From NCBI GenBank assembly GCA_946478645.1, contig CAMLCW010000034.1:1-23145 (forward strand): DNA of 23,145 nucleotides. The letters run 5' to 3'. The notes beneath the pieces were generated by a model, which worked only from the letters and a program-made list of their open reading frames with translations, was not told the origin of the DNA and did no database searches. This DNA comes from an uncultured Variovorax sp. Lineage in GTDB: Bacteria; Pseudomonadota; Gammaproteobacteria; Burkholderiales; Burkholderiaceae. The position numbers and the translations under genes were made by a program. Shown here one piece after another: positions 20,980 through 23,145 of this stretch; the stretch's first letter is position 1; the number at the start of each line of letters is the position of its first letter.

Positions 20980-21666
20980 ATGGCTGTAGATGGTGTGCAA
21001 GGCAGCGCGGTGGCGCAGGACTTCGTCCAGTTCGCGCTCGACGCGGGCGTGCTGCGCTTCGGCGAGTTCAAGACCAAGGCCGGCCGCATGAGCCCCTACT
21101 TCTTCAACTCGGGGCTGTTCGACGACGGCGCCAAGATCGCGCGGCTCGCAGGATTCTATGCAGACCGGCTGATCGAGAGCGGCGTCGAGTTCGACATGAT
21201 CTTCGGCCCGGCCTACAAGGGCATCCCGCTCGGAGCCACCGTCGCGGCCGAACTGGCGCGGCGCGGCCGCAACCATCCCTTCGCCTACAACCGCAAGGAA
21301 GCCAAGGCGCACGGCGAAGGCGGGGCGCTGGTCGGTGCACCGCTCAAGGGGCGCGTGCTGATCGTCGACGACGTGATGTCGGCCGGCACCGCGGTGCGCG
21401 AATCCATTGCCGCCATCGAGGCGGCCGGCGCCACGCCGCACGCCGTGGCGATCGCGCTCGACCGCCAGGAGAAGGCCACCGAGAACGGCGTCGACGTGGA
21501 CCACAGCGCCGTGCAGTACGTGCGCAACCAGCTCGGGCTGAAGGTCGTCGCCATCGCCACGCTCGACGACCTGCTGAGCTATCTTTCCGGCCATGCCGCC
21601 GCCACCGACCTGGGCGCGCACCGCGACCGGGTGCTGGCCTACCGCGCGCGCTACGGCGCCCACTGA
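20980..21666 (+). CDS. pyrE: Orotate phosphoribosyltransferase
   Basis: 228-residue cytoplasmic enzyme of pyrimidine synthesis (orotate plus PRPP to OMP). Markers: FGEFKTKAGRMSPYFFNSGLF (28-47), FDMIFGPAYKGIPLGATVA (71-89), FAYNRKEAKAHGEGG (101-115, the flexible catalytic loop), and the PRPP-binding motif VLIVDDVMSAGTAVRES (126-142). The start ATG is preceded by AAGGAA 6 nt upstream. The reading frame is open far upstream but lacks conservation there. A DUF4124 protein gene begins 10 bp after the stop. Confidence 0.97.
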   Translation: MAVDGVQGSAVAQDFVQFALDAGVLRFGEFKTKAGRMSPYFFNSGLFDDGAKIARLAGFYADRLIESGVEFDMIFGPAYKGIPLGATVAAELARRGRNHPFAYNRKEAKAHGEGGALVGAPLKGRVLIVDDVMSAGTAVRESIAAIEAAGATPHAVAIALDRQEKATENGVDVDHSAVQYVRNQLGLKVVAIATLDDLLSYLSGHAAATDLGAHRDRVLAYRARYGAH

Positions 21667-21676
21667 GGCCCGCGCC

Positions 21677-22351
21677 GTGCGTGCCGTTCGCCACCATCGC
21701 CGCGCTCCGGCGGCCATCGCGGCACTGCTGGTGCTGGTGCCCGCGGCGGTGCTGGCACAGGCACCGCCGGCACCTGTGTCGGGCGGGATCTACTCGTGCA
21801 CCGATGCGCGCGGCCGCACGCACACGGCCGACCGGCCGATCCCCGCGTGCATCGACCGCGAACAGCGCGAACTGGGCCCGAGCGGCACCACGCGCCGCGT
21901 CATCGAGCCGACCTACACCGCGCGCGAACTCGCCGAGCGCGAGGACCGTGCGCGCGAGGCCGCGCTGCAGGCAGCGCGGATCGTCGACGAGCGCCGCCGC
22001 GAGCGCGCGCTGCTGGTGCGCTACCCGAATGCCGCCGTGCACGACCGCGAGCGCGCCGAGGCGCTGGTGCAGATCGATGCCGTGATCCAGGCCGCGAAGA
22101 AGCGCCTCGTCGAACTCGCGGAAGATCGCCGGAAGATCGACGAGGAGCTCGAGTTCTACAAGGCCGACGTGAGCAAGGCGCCGGGCGCGGTGCGCCGCAA
22201 GCTCGAGGACAACCTGCAGAGCGTGGCAGTGCAGAACCGCTTCATCGGCGAGCAGGAGGACGAGAAGAAGCGCGTGAACGCGCGCTTCGACGAAGAGCGC
22301 ACGCGCCTCAAGCAGCTCTGGTCACCCCAGAACGGCGGCGTCAACCGCTGA
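21677..22351 (+). CDS. DUF4124-domain exported coiled-coil protein
   Basis: 224 residues starting with GTG at 21677, 10 bp after the pyrE stop. An N-terminal signal peptide (VRAVRHHRRAPAAIAALLV... ending AVLAQA, about 1-30) is followed by a DUF4124-type domain (about 38-75: IYSCTDARGRTHTADRPIPACIDREQRE). Then comes a long charged helical region (about 85-215) rich in Glu, Arg and Ala with heptad-like stretches (ELAEREDRAREAALQAARIV, KKRLVELAEDRRKIDEELEF). DUF4124 is a common periplasmic beta-domain in proteobacteria with no assigned activity. No Shine-Dalgarno is visible in front; coupling to pyrE is plausible. Confidence 0.86.
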   Translation: MRAVRHHRRAPAAIAALLVLVPAAVLAQAPPAPVSGGIYSCTDARGRTHTADRPIPACIDREQRELGPSGTTRRVIEPTYTARELAEREDRAREAALQAARIVDERRRERALLVRYPNAAVHDRERAEALVQIDAVIQAAKKRLVELAEDRRKIDEELEFYKADVSKAPGAVRRKLEDNLQSVAVQNRFIGEQEDEKKRVNARFDEERTRLKQLWSPQNGGVNR

Positions 22352-22363
22352 GCGCGGCGGGCT

Positions 22364-23145
22364 TCAGCCCAGCTTGGTTTTCAGCAGCTCGGTGACCTGC
22401 GCCGGATTGGCCTTGCCGCCGCTCGCCTTCATCACCTGCCCGACCAGCGCGTTGAGCGCCTTCTCCTTGCCGCCGCGGTATTCATCGACGTTCTTCGCGT
22501 TCTTTGCGATCACCTCGTCGAGGATCTTGTCGAGCGCGCCGGCGTCGTTCATCGGCTTCAGGTCCTTGGCCTCGATGATCGCGTCGACGTCGCTGCCGTC
22601 GCCGCTCCAGAGTGCCTCGAACACCTGCCGTGCCGCATTGTTGGGCAGCGTGCCGTCGGCGATGCGCCGCACCAGCGCGCCGAGCTGCGGCGCCTTGACC
22701 GGCGCGGCCTCGATGCCTATCTCGGCCGTGTTGAGCCGCCGCGCCATCTCGCCCGTGATCCAGTTGCTCGCGAGCTTCGGCGTGGCGCCCGCGGCCACGG
22801 CTTCGTCGAAGTAGCCGGCGAGTGCCGCGCTCTGCGTGAGCTGCGCCGCGTCGTAGGCCGAGAGGCCGTGCTCGCGCACGTAGCGCTCGGCCATCGCGCG
22901 CGGCAGCTCGGGCATCGTCGCCTTCACGCGTTCGATCCAGTCGGCGGCGATCACCAGCGGCGGCAGGTCGGGGTCGGGGAAGTAGCGGTAGTCGGCCGAA
23001 TCTTCCTTGGCGCGCATGGCGCGCGTCTCGCCCGTGTCGGGATCGAACAGCACCGTGGCCTGCTCGATCTTGCGGCCGTCCTCGATCTCGTCGATCTGCC
23101 AGCGGATCTCGTAGTCGATCGCCTGCTGCATGAACTTGAAGCTGT
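22364..23145 (-). CDS. gatB: Aspartyl/glutamyl-tRNA(Asn/Gln) amidotransferase subunit B, 5' part cut by window edge
   Basis: C-terminal part (about 260 residues) of GatB; the full protein is roughly 480. It is the kinase/transamidation subunit of GatCAB, which converts misacylated Glu-tRNA(Gln) or Asp-tRNA(Asn). Seen: the [21 protein letters not shown] end of the catalytic domain (codons up to the edge), the hallmark [19 protein letters not shown], the helical middle domain with [14 protein letters not shown], and the YqeY-like C-terminal tail with [26 protein letters not shown] that contacts tRNA. The start lies to the right, outside the window. Convergent with the DUF4124 gene, with 12 bp between the two stops. 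Confidence 0.96.
   Translation of the reverse strand, partial: SFKFMQQAIDYEIRWQIDEIEDGRKIEQATVLFDPDTGETRAMRAKEDSADYRYFPDPDLPPLVIAADWIERVKATMPELPRAMAERYVREHGLSAYDAAQLTQSAALAGYFDEAVAAGATPKLASNWITGEMARRLNTAEIGIEAAPVKAPQLGALVRRIADGTLPNNAARQVFEALWSGDGSDVDAIIEAKDLKPMNDAGALDKILDEVIAKNAKNVDEYRGGKEKALNALVGQVMKASGGKANPAQVTELLKTKLG

Noticed and set aside
20968..21717. 250-codon N-terminal extension of exonuclease III
   Set aside because: It is the antisense of pyrE; the enzyme family begins at the GTG at 20967.

Overview
The window is GC-rich chromosomal DNA from a betaproteobacterium of the Burkholderiales, most likely Comamonadaceae and Variovorax-like. This rests on codon use, gene content (split hpaG, HpxZ-like protein, DUF4124 protein, Tct transporter) and an intergenic repeat style I associate with that family. 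It is an inference without a database search. I see 22 protein genes, two of them cut by the window edges. I see no rRNA, no tRNA, no CRISPR array and no transposase.

Left end, minus strand (1-3125): a homoprotocatechuate (4-hydroxyphenylacetate meta-cleavage) operon, hpaR-hpaG1-hpaG2-hpaE. All three junctions are 4-bp ATGA overlaps. The bifunctional HpaG of enterobacteria is here two separate genes. A strong palindrome upstream of hpaR is the probable HpaR operator. Next come radA (DNA repair), a small membrane protein, and rdgC on the opposite strand. The two convergent genes are separated by a 118-bp imperfect palindrome that fills the whole gap.

6274-9131: a tctB-tctA transporter pair on the minus strand, without the binding-protein gene tctC beside it. 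The operon ends in three stacked hairpins and a clear intrinsic terminator. A divergent MarR-type regulator faces it across a 25-bp palindrome that overlaps the likely tctB -10 box.

9199-13585: ilvE followed by a small NDUFS6-like zinc-finger protein. Convergent to these is a minus-strand block: an OmpR-type response regulator, a histidine kinase and an O-antigen ligase/polymerase-like membrane protein. A GTAAA-N5-GTAAA direct repeat, the layout of a CpxR box, lies in front of the regulator.

13644-18839 (minus): an AmpG-like muropeptide permease, then a compact three-gene set: a beta-ketoacyl synthase with an intact Cys-His-His triad, a half-length chain-length-factor-like protein, and a flavin-dependent-halogenase-like enzyme with a WxWxIP motif. 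This recalls part of an aryl polyene/xanthomonadin pathway, but no carrier protein, ketoreductase, dehydratase or acyltransferase is present. It is the most interesting biosynthetic feature here.

18869-23145: an exported M48 metalloprotease, an HpxZ/AtzH-like NTF2-fold protein, exodeoxyribonuclease III (minus), divergent pyrE, a DUF4124 coiled-coil exported protein, and the 3' part of gatB (minus). Several genes have a -10-like hexamer exactly 6 nt before the start codon, which would give leaderless mRNAs.
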